DNA of 64,000 nt from Austropuccinia psidii (Eukaryota > Basidiomycota > Pucciniomycetes > Pucciniales > Sphaerophragmiaceae): positions 19,258,499 through 19,322,498 of the forward strand of contig JALGQZ010000015.1 of assembly GCA_023105745.1 (NCBI GenBank). The letters run 5' to 3'. Below are positions 30,802-42,563 of this stretch, one piece after another. Position numbers and translations under genes: made by a program. The notes below the pieces were generated by a model. That model saw only the letters and a list, made by a program, of their open reading frames with translations, was not told the DNA's origin and made no database searches. Position 1 is the first letter of the stretch. Each line of letters starts with the position of its first letter.

Positions 30802-32249
30802 ATGACAACCTGCCGCTATTCCTCAATGGGTATATGCATGTGTCAACACTGCTCAACTCAAACACACTTGTCCCCTGAGGGTGATAGGCATGGAGTTGCC
30901 TTCACACCTTTGCAATATAAACCGCACATTAAAAAGCTCAAATCAACCATTGCACCCAAATCTCTTCCAAACATCCCTACTTCTGCATCAGGATCTGAGT
31001 GCCCACAACTTCTATTGGATCAAATATTCCCAGCTGATTGTTCACAATTGACCCAAAGCACCTTCTCGACAGCACCGGGCCTCAATTCAACTGCACAGAA
31101 ACCATACAGCAGCAGTCAAACCCTTCCCCCACAAGACCTTGGAATGATAATATCTGCCATTCTATCATCAAGGTATAATATACCCCGCAGGGCTTCACGC
31201 ATTCTTAACCCCGCCCTGAACCTTCTGATCAAGTCCAGCATCTCAAGCTCCGGTGGTCTCCCCACTACTGCATTCCATATACCTCAAGATCTGAGTACCA
31301 TATTTGAAAATCTCCAATTGGAGCCAGTTATTCAAAACTATATATGTTATCCTCAATGTTTCTCTCTTAATGGCCCTACTGAATCAGTGACAACTGACCA
31401 ACCCCACTGTCAACGCCATAATGACCCAAATGATCATGATCCCCCTTGCACACAATCATTAGGCAAATTCATGTATTCATTTGAACCCCACACCTAAAGC
31501 ACAACCAACATGAAGCAAAATTCATACCAACAAAACATTTCATTTATCAACTTTTCAAAAATTGGATTGCCAGATTTCTCCAGCAGGCTGGAATTATGGA
31601 AATTCTGCATCAACATCAACAATCCCAAACTCCCGAAGGCTCCCCAAAATGTGACGTCTGGGATGGATTGGTCTGGAGAAACTTCACTGGAACTAGAAAT
31701 ATCAACAACCCCCCATTCATGTCCATTCCTGGTGCATTGGCCTTCTCCATTTATGTGGACTGATTTAATGCACATGGAAAGTCAACCCAGTTGGCCAGCA
31801 TTGGACCTATCATGCTTATTTGTCTTAATCTCCCCCCAAGTGAAAGATTGAAGCCAGAGAATGTCTATGTTTCAGGAATCAACTTTTGTCCGAAGGAGCC
31901 AACTTCCCTTCAATTGAATGACCTATTAATTCCACTCATCAATGAGCTCAAAGAGCTATGGAAAGGTTACCATTTTTCACCCACCTCAATAGGTCCTTCA
32001 GGATCCTTTATCTGTGTTGACATCCTCACAGCCATTGCAGATTTGGTTGCCATGAGCAAGCTTACTGGATTTATTTCCCATTCATGCAACCATGTTTGTA
32101 GTTTTTGCACCATTCACAAAGCTCAAATTGAAGAAATTGGTCCTCAATTTCACTACACACGCTCATACCAAAATCATAAATCAACCATTGCCAAAGGGCT
32201 TTGGGCAACCCCACAACAAAGACAAGCAATTTTCTCTGAGTATGGAGTG
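30802..32249 (+). pseudogene. Tnp2-type (CACTA-like) transposase pseudogene, N-terminal part
   Basis: Begins MTTCRYSSMGICMCQHC, a Cys-rich N-terminus, then a Ser/Thr/Pro-rich region to 31497. After a short break the frame from 31510 reads FINFSKIGLPDFSSRLELW. Following a frameshift near 31755 comes LASIGPIMLICLNLPPSERLKPE, which resembles the core of the fungal Tnp2 transposase family, with a Cys cluster CNHVCSFC and then QFHYTRSYQNHKSTIAKGLW. The codon GTG at 32247-32249 is the last before element B; the frame resumes at 42564. The stop and frameshift show decay. The normal role is cut-and-paste transposition of a DNA transposon. Confidence 0.8.
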
Positions 32250-33010
32250 TGTCACAGGGGCTCTTCGAAGTGAAGAGGGCCTGGAACTCAGTAAACTGGG
32301 ACTCACTTATGGAGGGCTCAAAGATATGGTAAGAAGGAGTACACTGAATAGTGTCAAAAATAAATTGCTAAAAGAATAAATATAAGAAAAGAAGCAACAA
32401 GAGTAATAGTAAGAAAATAGAAGAGCCAACCACAAACAAGTCCAAGTCCACTGTTTCAACCTGTCAGAATGGAAAGAGAAGGGTTAATAAGGATATGGCC
32501 ACCCAACTCATACTGTACAGGCAAAGAGAGAAAAGGAAAAGACTAACTTAAAATTAAATAATTATAATACCCAATTATAAGGATAAGAATAATTATAAAA
32601 TAATAAATAACTAAATTAATTAACTGGGGAAAAGTCCCCAGGGGGGAGAAAGAGGGCCTGGTATATGTGAGAATCACCAGCCCTGATCCAGAGGAAGAAT
32701 TTTCATGAGAGTAATTGATGATTGAATTGAGTCTGGCCAATACAGGTCCTGTAAAGCTGTACAGAACCTGTACAAGAGGTGTGGTGTATTTGAGTGATCA
32801 TACAGTTACATATTGGTGTATTGAAACTGTATTGGGTGAATGCAACCTGTACAGGTATTGACAGGCTGTATTGATGTACCAAGCTGTATGCATGTTTCAG
32901 AATGAATATTGCTGAAACTGAATGCTGATGCAGATACTGGATTTGCTGGTTTGGGGTTTTTGAGTGGGTGTATGAATGAATACCCTTACCCCTGATGGAT
33001 GGTTGTTACA
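32250..33010 (-). repeat. 3' LTR of element B
   Basis: On the minus strand it starts TGTAACAACC and ends CCCTGTGACA; 761 bp. The promoter copy of CAGTTAATTAATTTAG lies at 32611-32626. Confidence 0.93.
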
Positions 33011-33025
33011 GTATCCCCCTCTTGA
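33011..33025 (-). other. Polypurine tract of element B
   Basis: On the minus strand, CAAGAGGGGGATAC abuts the 3' LTR start, as expected for plus-strand priming. Confidence 0.75.
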
Positions 33026-33939
33026 AACTGGTGGGCTCCTGAACACCATATTACCCTGCCACTGTTGAGTGGCATCTCAATATCCCCACATTTTTTCAAA
33101 AAATTTCTTTTTTAATTTTCTTTCCCTCTTGACCATTATCCTGAAAATCCTTCATTACTTCTTCTCTGTCAAATTCAATTGATTCCCCCCTTTTTTCCAA
33201 GTTTGAGTAAGTATTCCACTTTGAAGTATGCATTTCTTTTCTTCTGATTCAATCAACCATGCCCTTGAGATGTGGCCTTGGGATATATCCCAGAATAAGG
33301 ACCACTGAGCTCTTGTGCTCAAAAAATGATGCCCAATGAGTATATGAAGTGTACTCATTGGGCAAGGCTTAATCCATTTCAAAATTGAAAATATTTCCTC
33401 CAAGGGGTCTTGTCCCCATTACCCATGGAAATCGCCTCAACAGCCCTCCAAAATGTTTTGGGCTGTGGCCTTTACCCTGATGATTCTTGATATATCTTGA
33501 TCTTTTATGGCCTTTTGGCCATAATTGGCCTTTTCATGCTTTTGGGGTCCTATGGTCCGTGGGCCGTGGACCGTATGCCGCGGTCCGTGGGGGTTAATGG
33601 AGGCCCCCAGGACCAAAATGGAGCCCCTGGGACCAAATTTGCTGGGGACCCAGGGTGACCAAGGGGCCCAGAACTGGCCCAAGAATAAAAGTTCACCATA
33701 CATGGCCTTGACCCATTAATGGGGTCCAGGACCATCAACATCCTGGCCTCCCCAAAGTTGCAGGGGAGGCCCTGGGTGATGAGTTCAGCCCCAAAGGGGT
33801 ACTAACCTTCACCATAGAGGCTTTGAGGGGGGGCATAATTGAGTTATGGCCCCATTTCCTTGAGGTCAAATTCTTTTATCTTGATATGAAGTGGATTTAT
33901 TCTGACGTCTTGAATCTTCTGCTTGCATATTCTTCAGTT

Positions 33940-35180
33940 ATGAGTTCCAAACTGACTAAACTCACTGAATCTTCTCCTTCTGCACCGCCACCATCTGTTC
34001 TTCATGGTTCTGGCGTCTTCAGCCGATTGTCCTCCCTTTCCATGGCGTCTTCTGGCCATTTTGATCCTTCCCAAACATATGATGGGCTCAGAGCAGTTGA
34101 AGTTCTTGATCCTGCCTGTACTGAGTGTTTGGCCAAGGGAAAGGATTGCTTTCAACAATACAATCCTCGATCATCAAAATGCCATTTTTGTTTTGTTGGG
34201 AACAAGCCATGCCGCCGTACTGGATCGACTTTGTCCCAGGTCAGGAGACACTTATGGAGCAGGAAAGATGGGCCTTATGGGCAGGAATTCCCCATTCTTG
34301 AGGAGCCTACCCCTGATGCCACTTCTGGATTTTCTCAATGTGAGTGATTTGCATATTTTGATTGAATTGGTGCTGACATCTTGATGTAGTGACTGGTTCC
34401 AGGCAGAGGGATGTGGCCAGATGGACTAATGTTGGAGGGTCCATTCCAATTGGTGGTAGGCCCATCCACTACAGATCAGAAATTTCAATTTCAAGGACCA
34501 ATGCTGATGGAGTGGTGAAAGTAGTGAAGAAGCTAAGAAGAATTGTTGATTCCCCATCAGATCCAGATGCTGAAGGAAGTGATGAGTTGGATGGTGAATA
34601 AGTTCAAGTTATTCCTCATTCCATTGGCCATCCATCCAGAAATTCCTCTTCTCAACCTCTTGCCAACACCAGATTCCAAAGTCAAGTCATTCCCAGTACT
34701 CCAAGAACCTTCCAACCAATGCTTGCCTCCATTCCTACAACCCTTCCTCCTCCTTCACCAACTACTTCCCACACCACCAGGCCTGCCTTGAATCCAGCAG
34801 TAAGACCATCCCCAGTTCAACAGCCCAGGAACTCACCCATAAACACCTCCTGTCAACTCCAACCTGTGGCCAGTTCCAGCAGAAGAAGAGATGGATTGTC
34901 CCCTCTGCCGTTTCCTGCCGCTCAAGTTTTTCAAAGAAGAGAATGTTGGCCCATCCGGGTTACCAGAGAAGATCCCAACGCGGCTAGTGAAAGTCAAGAT
35001 CCTGTGGCCAGATTGTTCAGGAGGGTTGATAGGAATAGCAGAGAGGTTATTATGTATGCCAATGACAGGACTATCCCAGGTACTGCTTCTGGAGAGATGG
35101 CTGCAAAATTTTCCTGGTATGAAGATGAGTTGATAAATGATTTCCAGAGAACTTTTGATGATTTGGGTAGAGATAACTAG
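33940..35180 (+). pseudogene. Antisense Zn(II)2Cys6-type gene inside element B
   Basis: Opposite in direction to gag and pol, between pol and the 3' LTR. Exon 1 33940-34339, intron 34340-34389 (GTGAGT, branch-like GCTGAC, TAG), exon 2 34390-35180; about 396 codons. The N-terminal part has six cysteines (34117-34212) spaced C-X2-C-X6-C-X10-C-X2-C-X6-C, followed by basic residues. This is the spacing of the Gal4-type binuclear zinc cluster used by fungal transcription factors. The middle is Ser/Pro-rich; the C-terminus (QDPVARLFRRVDRNSREVIMYANDR split over about 60 residues, then FSWYEDELINDFQRTF) looks helical. A TAA at 34599-34601, probably from GAA, truncates it. DNA binding and regulation of the element or host are inferences. 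Confidence 0.75.
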
Positions 35181-35950
35181 TTTCCTTTTCCTTGTTTGTG
35201 TTTGGTTTGCCTTCTATCCCCACTCTTATAAATACTAAAAAATGAAAATAAAATAAAATAATGGAACCTCCCAATACATGATTTGGGAGGGGATGCTGCT
35301 ACTTTAAGAAATAAAAGAAAGAAAATCATACAAGTAAATAAAGAAAGAAAAATAAAGAATAAGAGAAAATGAGAGTAAAGAAGAAATAAAGAAAAATCCT
35401 GATGGTTGGTCCTTCTTGTAGTGAGTTGCTTGATTCTGGCCAAAAAGTGCCTGAAAATGAAAACCAAGCATTTGATGCTCACAGAGTGGCCAAGGTAATG
35501 TTTTACAAGAAGTAAAACCCTCAGGGATGCATACCAGGAGATGGAACTTACTTTCATAACTTCCACTCCCCACCAAGCACCATAAAATTGAAAAGATTGC
35601 CATATATGACTTCTGAGATGAATTGCCATAAATGTCTTCTGAAAAGAATTGCCGTACATGACTTGAAGTAATGAATGTCTTGAATTATAATGATTGGCAT
35701 AAATTGAAATGATAAATGAAAAGAAATAAAAGAAAACAAAGAAAGGAATATTTGGCCATATCTTGATAAGGTCCAAATCGGGGGGTATTGGTGTTGTATT
35801 ATTCCTGAACCTGTCCAAAGAATTGACAAGTGCTCACAAAGTGGCCAAGGTGATTCTTACAACAACATATGGGTAGAATACCCCTTTAAAGGTGCATGCC
35901 AGGAGAGGAACTTACTTTCATAACTTCTTCTCCCCACCAAGCACCATAAA
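35181..35950 (-). other. Untranslated region between pol and antisense gene
   Basis: The 3' ends of pol (minus) and of the antisense gene (plus) face each other here. The duplicated phrase ACTTACTTTCATAACTTC lies at about 35549 and 35912, each followed by CCCCACCAAGCACCATAAA, so part is a direct repeat of about 60 bp including the pol end. Nothing coding is supported. Confidence 0.45.
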
Positions 35951-38900
35951 TCAAACTCTTGAGGTATTTGGACCAGGCTTGTCTGGATAAAATGAGTGGA
36001 AGTCCTTGACAAGATCTGGTGAGTTGGTAAGGTTTGAAGCTGGTTCCCAAGTGGTTCTTTCTGGGTCTTCACTGAATCCTTTCCACTCTACAAGATACCA
36101 TAATTTACCTCTTTTGAGTTTTGAGTCCAGAACCTGAGCTACTTCCCATTCTTCTTGCTGCTCCACTAAAACTGGTGGTGGCGGCAAATGATGACGATTT
36201 GGGATAGTTGAATGCTTGACTGGTTCTAATAAGGACACATGCAATACAGGGTGAACTGTCTTCCATTGCTGAGGCAACTTGAGGTGATATGCATGACCGC
36301 CAATCTTCTTCAGAACTTCAAAAGGTCCCAACCATCTTTCTGATAATTTCTTGGTGGGTCTTGTTGTCTTGATGTTCTTGGAAGCTAGCCATACTTTGTC
36401 CCCAGGTTGAAAATCAGGTGGAATTGCTCTATTTCTATCTGCATACTTCTTGAATCTCCTTATTGCTGACTCTAATTCTTCTTTGACAACTTGCTGTACT
36501 GATTGGAGTTTTGTTGGTAACTTTCCAGCAGGTGAGTCTTGAGAAATATGGATTGAGTCAAAGCTGGGAGTTCTTCCATAAATGGTGAAAAAAGGTGATT
36601 GCTTGGTTGATGAATGTTCTGCATTATTATAGGCAAATTCAGCCAGAGGGAGCCAGGTGTACCAGTCATCTTGATGATAGCTGACATACATCCAAAGGTA
36701 CTGTTCTAGTATCTGATTTACCCTCTCTGTCTGTCCATTTGTTTCAGGGTGAAAGGCAGTTGAAGGATCTCTTGATATCTTGAGCTGCTGACACAATTGA
36801 GTCCAAAATGATGAAAAAAATAAGGATCCACTATCACTGACAATACTGACTGGAAGTCCATGCTTGGAAAATACATGACTAATGAAGATTTGAGCTAAAA
36901 CCAGAGCAGTGATTGTGCCATAAGTTGGAATGAAGATTTCCATTTTTGAGAATCTTTCCACAACTACTAAAATTGAATCAAAGTTGTTTGACAGTGGCAA
37001 TTGAGTGATGAAGTCCATTGATAATGAATTCCAAGGACCAGACGGAATTGAAAGAGGCTTGAGTAATCCAAACTTCTTGTGATGAATGTTCTTGTTTCTT
37101 GAACATTGCTGACATGAGGACACATAGTCCTTAATGAATTGATTCATGCCAGCCCAATAAAAATCCCTCTTGATGAGCTTGAGGGTCTTCTCCTGGCCAG
37201 GATGGCCAGCCAATGGTGAGTCATGACACTTTTGAAGAATATTGAGTTGAAGTTCTTCATTGCTTGGGATTACCACTCTATCTTTGAATAATAATAAATT
37301 GGCTTGAGGTTCAAGAGAATGATTTGGAACTGATTCACCTCTGGCTAGTTGCTTGAGTATTTCTTTATAGTCTTTGTCTTGCCATACTTCTTTTTGAATC
37401 AGGTCCACTAAATCTGAGAAAATTTCCACTTTGATTGAGAAGAATCTTGACTCTTGAATTCCATCTTGCTTAAGTACTTGATGAAAATTTTGAGGATTCT
37501 TGCTGATGAAGTCCACCCCCCTCTCTGGGTACACGTCGTCCCGACGTGACAAGGCATATGGTAAAGTGGCCAGCCTGCCTGGGCGGTAAGTGATAGTGAA
37601 ATGAAATTCTGAGAGAAATTCAGCCCAACGGGCCTGACGACGAGTAAGAACTTTGGAAGACATGAAATACTGCAAGGAAGAGTGGTCTGTCAAGACCTAA
37701 AAAGGATTGGAAAGAGAAAGAAGAAATGCCCTCCAGCGCTTGAGAGCCCAAACTATGCCAAGGAGTTCCTTGTCATGAATTTCATAGTTGAGTTCAGCTG
37801 GTCGGAGCTTGCGACTATCAAATTCAATGGGATGCTTTCCAGAGTCATTCACCTGACTCAGTACGGCGCCCAATGCATAATCAGAAGCATCAGTCTCTAC
37901 AATAGTAGGTAGAGATGGATTGAAATGGGATGAGATAGGAGCAGAGGTGAAAGCTTCTTTGAGTGCTTGAAACTGACTAAGAGCTTCCTCATTGAAGATG
38001 AAGGGAGAATCTTTTTTGAGAAGGGAAGTGAGAGAAGTGATTTTTTTGGAATAATTTTTAATGAAATGCTGATAAAAATTGGCAAAGCCAAGAAAGGATT
38101 GAACAGCCTTGATGGTTTTGGGCTGAGGCCAATTGAGTATTTGCTGAACTTTTGAAGAATCCATCTTGAGGCCATCACTTGAAACAACATAGCCCAAGTA
38201 TTCCACACTTGAGGCATGGAATACACACTTGGAGGCTTTGGCAAACAGATTATTGTCCCTCAGTCTTTGGAGTACAGAGGCCACATGTTTGACATGTTCC
38301 TCCTCAGAACTGGAAAAGACCATAATATCATCTAGATAAACCACAACAAACACATCCAAAAAATCTGCAAAGATATCATTTACTAGATTTTGGAAAGAAG
38401 CAGGAGCATTGGTCAAACCAAATGGCATGACCAATTACTCATAACTACCATATTTGGTTCTAAAGGCAGTTAAGTGCTCATCCCCCTCTTTGATTCTCAG
38501 AAGGTTATATGCACCACGCAAATCTATCTTGGAGAAGATAGTGGAACCGTTGAATACGGTAAGAAGTTGGTTCATAGGAGGAACAGGGTATCTGTTCTTC
38601 GTAGTGACAGCATTGAGTTTGCGGTAGTCAACACACAAACGAAGACCTCCATCCTTTTTCTTGACAAAAAGGACAGGTGCTCCTGTTGAAGAGGAGCTTG
38701 GTCTAATGAAACCTTTCTCTACATTCTCTGAAATGTAGGCCCGCAGTGTTTCTGACTCTTGATTTGATAATGAGTAGATAACACCAATTGGAGGTAGAAG
38801 ACCCTCCAATTCGATATGGTGATCACAGGCGCGGTGTGGAGGAAGTTTCTCTGCTTTCACCTTGGAGAATACATCCAAATATTGGTGATAAGCAGGAGGA

Positions 38901-39679
38901 ACAACCTTCAACACAGTTTCAATTTCTTCTGGCTCTTCCTCCTCATCCCACTGCTCCTCCAGGGATTCATGAAAAGATAAGGGAGGAAGGTCCATATCCC
39001 CTTGAAAGAGATGAAGTGAAGATATGGCTACATCTCCTCCAACATCCTTTATCTCTTTGAAGACTTCATCTCTTGATGGAAGTAATGACTGAGAGGGAAT
39101 AATGGAAGGGATATGGACAGAAGAAGGAAGGGAAGGTGTCTTAGGTTCACCAACCAGAGCAACACTGTTGACAGCAGTGGCTAAGTCATTACTAGCAGAA
39201 GGAATAATACCACTAGAATCCTTATGATTAGAATCATAGGTGATCAATCCATTTTTACAATCAATAATGGGATTAAAATGGTAAAGGAAATCATAGCCAA
39301 ATCTCAGGTCTTCTCCCTTGGGTGAATCTATGATAAAGAAGTCCCATTCAAAGCTTGGGAAGGAAGGCAAGTCAACTACCCACTTGGTATAATTGGTGAT
39401 GAACAAGGCAGGGGATTCATTAGAATCCAAAATGAAAAGAGGAATGTTTTCAGGGAGCTCTGACAGAGTCAATGAGTACTTGAGAACAAAATTCTTTGCA
39501 ATAAAAGAGTTTGTAGCACCAGAATCAATGAGAATACTATAAAAAATATCAGAGACAGAAGAAAAAATAAGAAATTTTAAAGATTTCTTGACACTAGTAT
39601 TCAGAGTGCACAATTGTGCTCTTGAAGGAAATAAGTGAGAACCATTGAACACATCATGATTCCCACTCAGGCTTTTCCC
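35951..39679 (-). pseudogene. pol: Pol of element B with chromodomain
   Basis: One frame on the minus strand entered by -1 shift at 39679. Protease: [12 protein letters not shown] (Asp about 43 codons after ATG 39652). [20 protein letters not shown], then YLDDIMVF. RNase H: ETDASDYALGAVLSQ and VLTDHSSLQYF. Integrase: HHCC in HPGQEKTLKLIKRDFYW...CQQCSR, and catalytic Asp-Asp-35-Glu (SMDFITQLP, SDSGSLFF, NGQTERVNQ). Then a GPY/F module (WLGPFEVLKKIGG) and a C-terminal chromodomain (LWYLVEWKGFSEDPERTTWEP) that in this group guides integration to heterochromatin. TAA at 38435-38437 (after KYGSYE) and TAG at 37697-37699 (after LSNPF) each replace one codon of an otherwise continuous frame. Full-length pol would be about 1240 codons. 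Confidence 0.93.
39635..39679 (-). promoter_or_regulatory. Predicted -1 ribosomal frameshift signal
   Basis: On the minus strand the gag codons CAG GGA AAA contain the slippery heptamer G GGA AAA (39679-39673) in the right phase. A 6-nt spacer GCCTGA, which includes the gag stop, leads to a stem GTGGGAA/TTCTCAC (39666-39660 with 39641-39635; seven pairs, one G-U, 18-nt loop). Slipping back one base enters exactly the pol frame. Confidence 0.75.
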
Positions 39680-41028
39680 TGCTTGCTAGGGAAGCCTCTT
39701 GATGATGACCCAGGCTTGTTCTGAGGTCTCTTGAAGCATTTTTCAATTGGGTGCTTTCCACCAAAATAAGTACACAACCCCTCTTTAATCCTCCTCTCCT
39801 TTTCAGAACCGATTAATTTATTGTCCTTATTGAGGAGAGCAGCATGGGGCTTGTCCTTTGAAGCTTGAAATTGCTTGCCCTTCTTGTTCTTCTTCTGGTG
39901 AGACCTCTTTGAAGATGAGTTTTGAGGAGGCCTAGATTGATTGGATCTAATGACTGGAGGCTTCTTCTCTTGATTCCCACCCTTTTCTTTTTGCCTCTAA
40001 TGATATCTTGTGTCTAATTCTAAAGTGACATCCATAAGTTCTTGAAGAGTATCAAAAGTTCCAGGGTGAGAAGCCAACTGATCCAATAATCTTGATGCCA
40101 ATCCTCTTCTGTAAACATGGATATAAGCTCTTTCCCCCCAATCTCCAATTCTTGACATTAAGCTTCTGAAATCTGCAATGTACAAGGAAACATGACCACT
40201 TTCCTTCATCCTCAAATTTTCCAACTGTTGTTCAGCTTTCCTGACTTCATTGGGGTCACCAAACAGAGTGAATAATTGAGATTCAAATAATGGCCAATTA
40301 TGGAGGAGGTAGGAAGGGTCTTCATTGGAAATATTTGAGAGATAGGGTTCAATCCACTTTCCAGCTCTACCAGTGAGAAAAGAAGTTGAGTGAAGAACTT
40401 TCTTCCTGTCAAAGAAGAAATTTGCTGGATCATTATGGAAGATTAATTGACAGGATTGGATAAAACCTCTCAATTTATGAGCTTGAGTACCATCAAAAGA
40501 ATCAGGTGCCTTCATGGATGGAGTCTTGAAAGAAGGGGCTTTGGAATTGTCCCTGGGAGCAACTGCTTGAATGAGTTGCCCCATGAATTGAGTCATCTGC
40601 TCCATCATCTTGAGAAGACTTGGATCAGTTTGAGAGACAAGAGGTTGACTAGAAAGGGCTAGATTAGAACCCTGAGGCACCTCTGGAGCATTTGCCAAGG
40701 CATCTGCCATTTCAGTTTCCCCAGAATCTTCCTCTTCCACAGACTCTTCCCCCTCTTCATCTTCAACTTCCCCTTGTCTTGCTCTTGCACCTTCAGACAT
40801 GCCAGGGTAGCCACCCAAAAGTCAAGAGAAAGATCTTGATCTTCTATATTTCATTCCACCTCTTCTTGGGGGTGCTGCTCCTTCCATTGGTGGTCCTCTG
40901 TCCAAATTTGCACTCAGTTGATGAACTGATGGTGTGCGGTCAAGAGGAGCCCTTGCTGTAGGAGTGAGAACAGCTTGAATTCTTTGGGATCTAGTATTTT
41001 TGGCTGGGGGACTATGCTGAACTGGCAT
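39667..41028 (-). pseudogene. gag: Gag of element B
   Basis: Begins MPVQHSPPAKNTRSQRIQ at 41028 and ends at the TGA inside the frameshift site; 454 codons. An acidic, Ser-rich N-terminal part is followed by the capsid-like domain (FDGTQAHKLRGFIQSCQLIF, GRAGKWIEPYLSNI, FESQLFTLFGDP, HVSLYIADFRSL) and a basic tail. The zinc knuckle reads CTYFGGKHPIEKC: the second Cys of the usual CCHC is Phe. TGA at 40822-40824 and TAG at 39997-39999 interrupt the frame. The product would form the particle and bind RNA. Confidence 0.9.
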
Positions 41029-41780
41029 TTTGAATAAAATGAAATAAAGCTTGATGATACTTTGAATAAAATAAGGCTTGACCAAAACAATCAAATGAGA
41101 ATCTTGATGAACTTGAGAAATCAATCAATAGTCTTGAAGTGAATCAATATGAATAAATCTTGAAGAGTGAAGATGACAAAGTCAAATTCTTATGAACAAT
41201 CAATTTCAATCAATAAGTCAAATCAAGTCAATCAAACTCAAATCAATTAAGTCTTGAGGATTTCAATCAATATCTTCAAAAATCAATTCAATTTTGTTGA
41301 GGAATCAAATTCAAATCAATAAATCAAATCAAATCTTGAGGATAAATCAGCTATCTTGAGGAATCAAATCAAGTCAATCAAAGTCAAATCAAAGTCTTGA
41401 GGTGAAATCAATGTCTTGAGGAATCAATCAATAAGCTTGAGAAATTTCAAAACCAAAATCACTGAATACCCCAAATCAATAAAATCCCTGAATGATGAAG
41501 CAATTAACCCAAATAATTCCACTCAAATAACCTGATAAAACCTGAATTCAGACAAAAAGAGAAATGAGAGTGATAAAGAATAAAATGGAATGGTCAGCAG
41601 AATTTTTGAAATGAGAGAAAGAATCAATTTCCATTTTGAATGAAATGAATGAGATGAAAATCGATGAGAGAGAAAAAATCATAGAAAATCATAAAAATCA
41701 TAAAAATCATAAAATCATGAAAAGTTCATAATTGAAGAATGAGAGAAATGAATAAAATGAATGAAAGAAAGAATCAAATA
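41029..41780 (-). other. Leader of element B
   Basis: Purine-poor on the coding strand (many TTGATT and CTCAAGA phrases), with no open frame. It is the untranslated leader between the primer site and gag. Confidence 0.55.
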
Positions 41781-41797
41781 TCAGTTAATTAATTTAA
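41781..41797 (-). other. Self-priming primer-binding site
   Basis: Directly after the 5' LTR the minus strand reads TTAAATTAATTAACTGA. It does not begin with TGG, so a tRNA CCA end would not pair. It is complementary over 15 nt to CAGTTAATTAATTTA inside the LTR, close to where transcription should start. Tf1/sushi chromoviruses use such self-priming, the mRNA 5' end serving as primer. Confidence 0.7.
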
Positions 41798-42558
41798 TGT
41801 CACAGGGGCTCTTCAAAGTGAAGAGGGCCTGGCACTCAGTAAACTGGGACTTACTTATGGAGGGCTCAAACATATGGTAAAAAGGAGTACACTGAAGAGT
41901 GTCAAAAATAAATTGCTAAAAGAATAAATATAAGAAAAGCAGCAACAAGAGTAAGAGTAAGAAAATAGAAGAGCCAACCACAAACAAGTCCAAGTCCACT
42001 GTTTCAACCTGTCAGAATGGAAAGAGAAGGGTTAATAAGGATATGGCCACCCAACTCATACTGTACAGGCGAAGAGAGAAAAGGCAAAGACTAACTTAAA
42101 ATTAAATAATTATAATACCCAATTATAAGGATAAGAATAATTATAAAATAATAAATAACTAAATTAATTAACTGGGGAAAAGTCCCCAGGGGGGAGAAAG
42201 AGGGGCTGGTATATGTAAGAATCACCAGCCCTGATCCAGAGGAAGAATTTTCATGAGAGTAATTGATGATTGAATTGAGTCTGGCCAATACAGGTCCTGT
42301 ACAGCTGTACAGAACCTGTACAAGAGGTGTGGTGTATTTGAGTGATCATACAGTTCCATATTGGTGTATTGAAACTGTATTGGGTGAATGCAACCTGTAC
42401 AGGTATTGACAGGCTGTATTGATGTACCAAGCTGTATGCATGTTTCAGAATGAAGATTGCTGAAACTGAATGCTGTTGCAGATACTGGACTTGCTGGTTT
42501 GGGGTGTTTGAGTGGGTGTATGAATGAATACCCTTACCCCTGATGGATGGTTGATACA
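41798..42558 (-). repeat. 5' LTR of element B
   Basis: 761 bp, starting TGTATCAACC and ending CCCTGTGACA on the minus strand. A TATA-like CATATACC is at 42210-42215. About 38 nt downstream, CCAGTTAATTAATTTAG (42159-42175) is a plausible initiator, preceded by a CCCC/GGGG hairpin. Confidence 0.93.
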
Positions 42559-42563
42559 GAGTG

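Larger units (their letters stand above)
32250..42558 (-). mobile_element. Element B: chromovirus-type Ty3/Gypsy element
   Basis: Two 761-bp LTRs and a perfect 5-bp target duplication GAGTG (32245-32249, 42559-42563). The LTRs differ at about 19 positions by eye (about 97.5% identity). Reading on the minus strand: 5' LTR, self-complementary primer site, gag, -1 frameshift signal, protease-RT-RNase H-integrase-chromodomain, an oppositely oriented accessory gene, polypurine tract, 3' LTR. Gag and pol each carry two nonsense codons, so this copy is inactive. It inserted into the Tnp2-like gene, and deleting it plus one GAGTG joins YGV to KYSILEDLPYW in frame. Confidence 0.95.
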
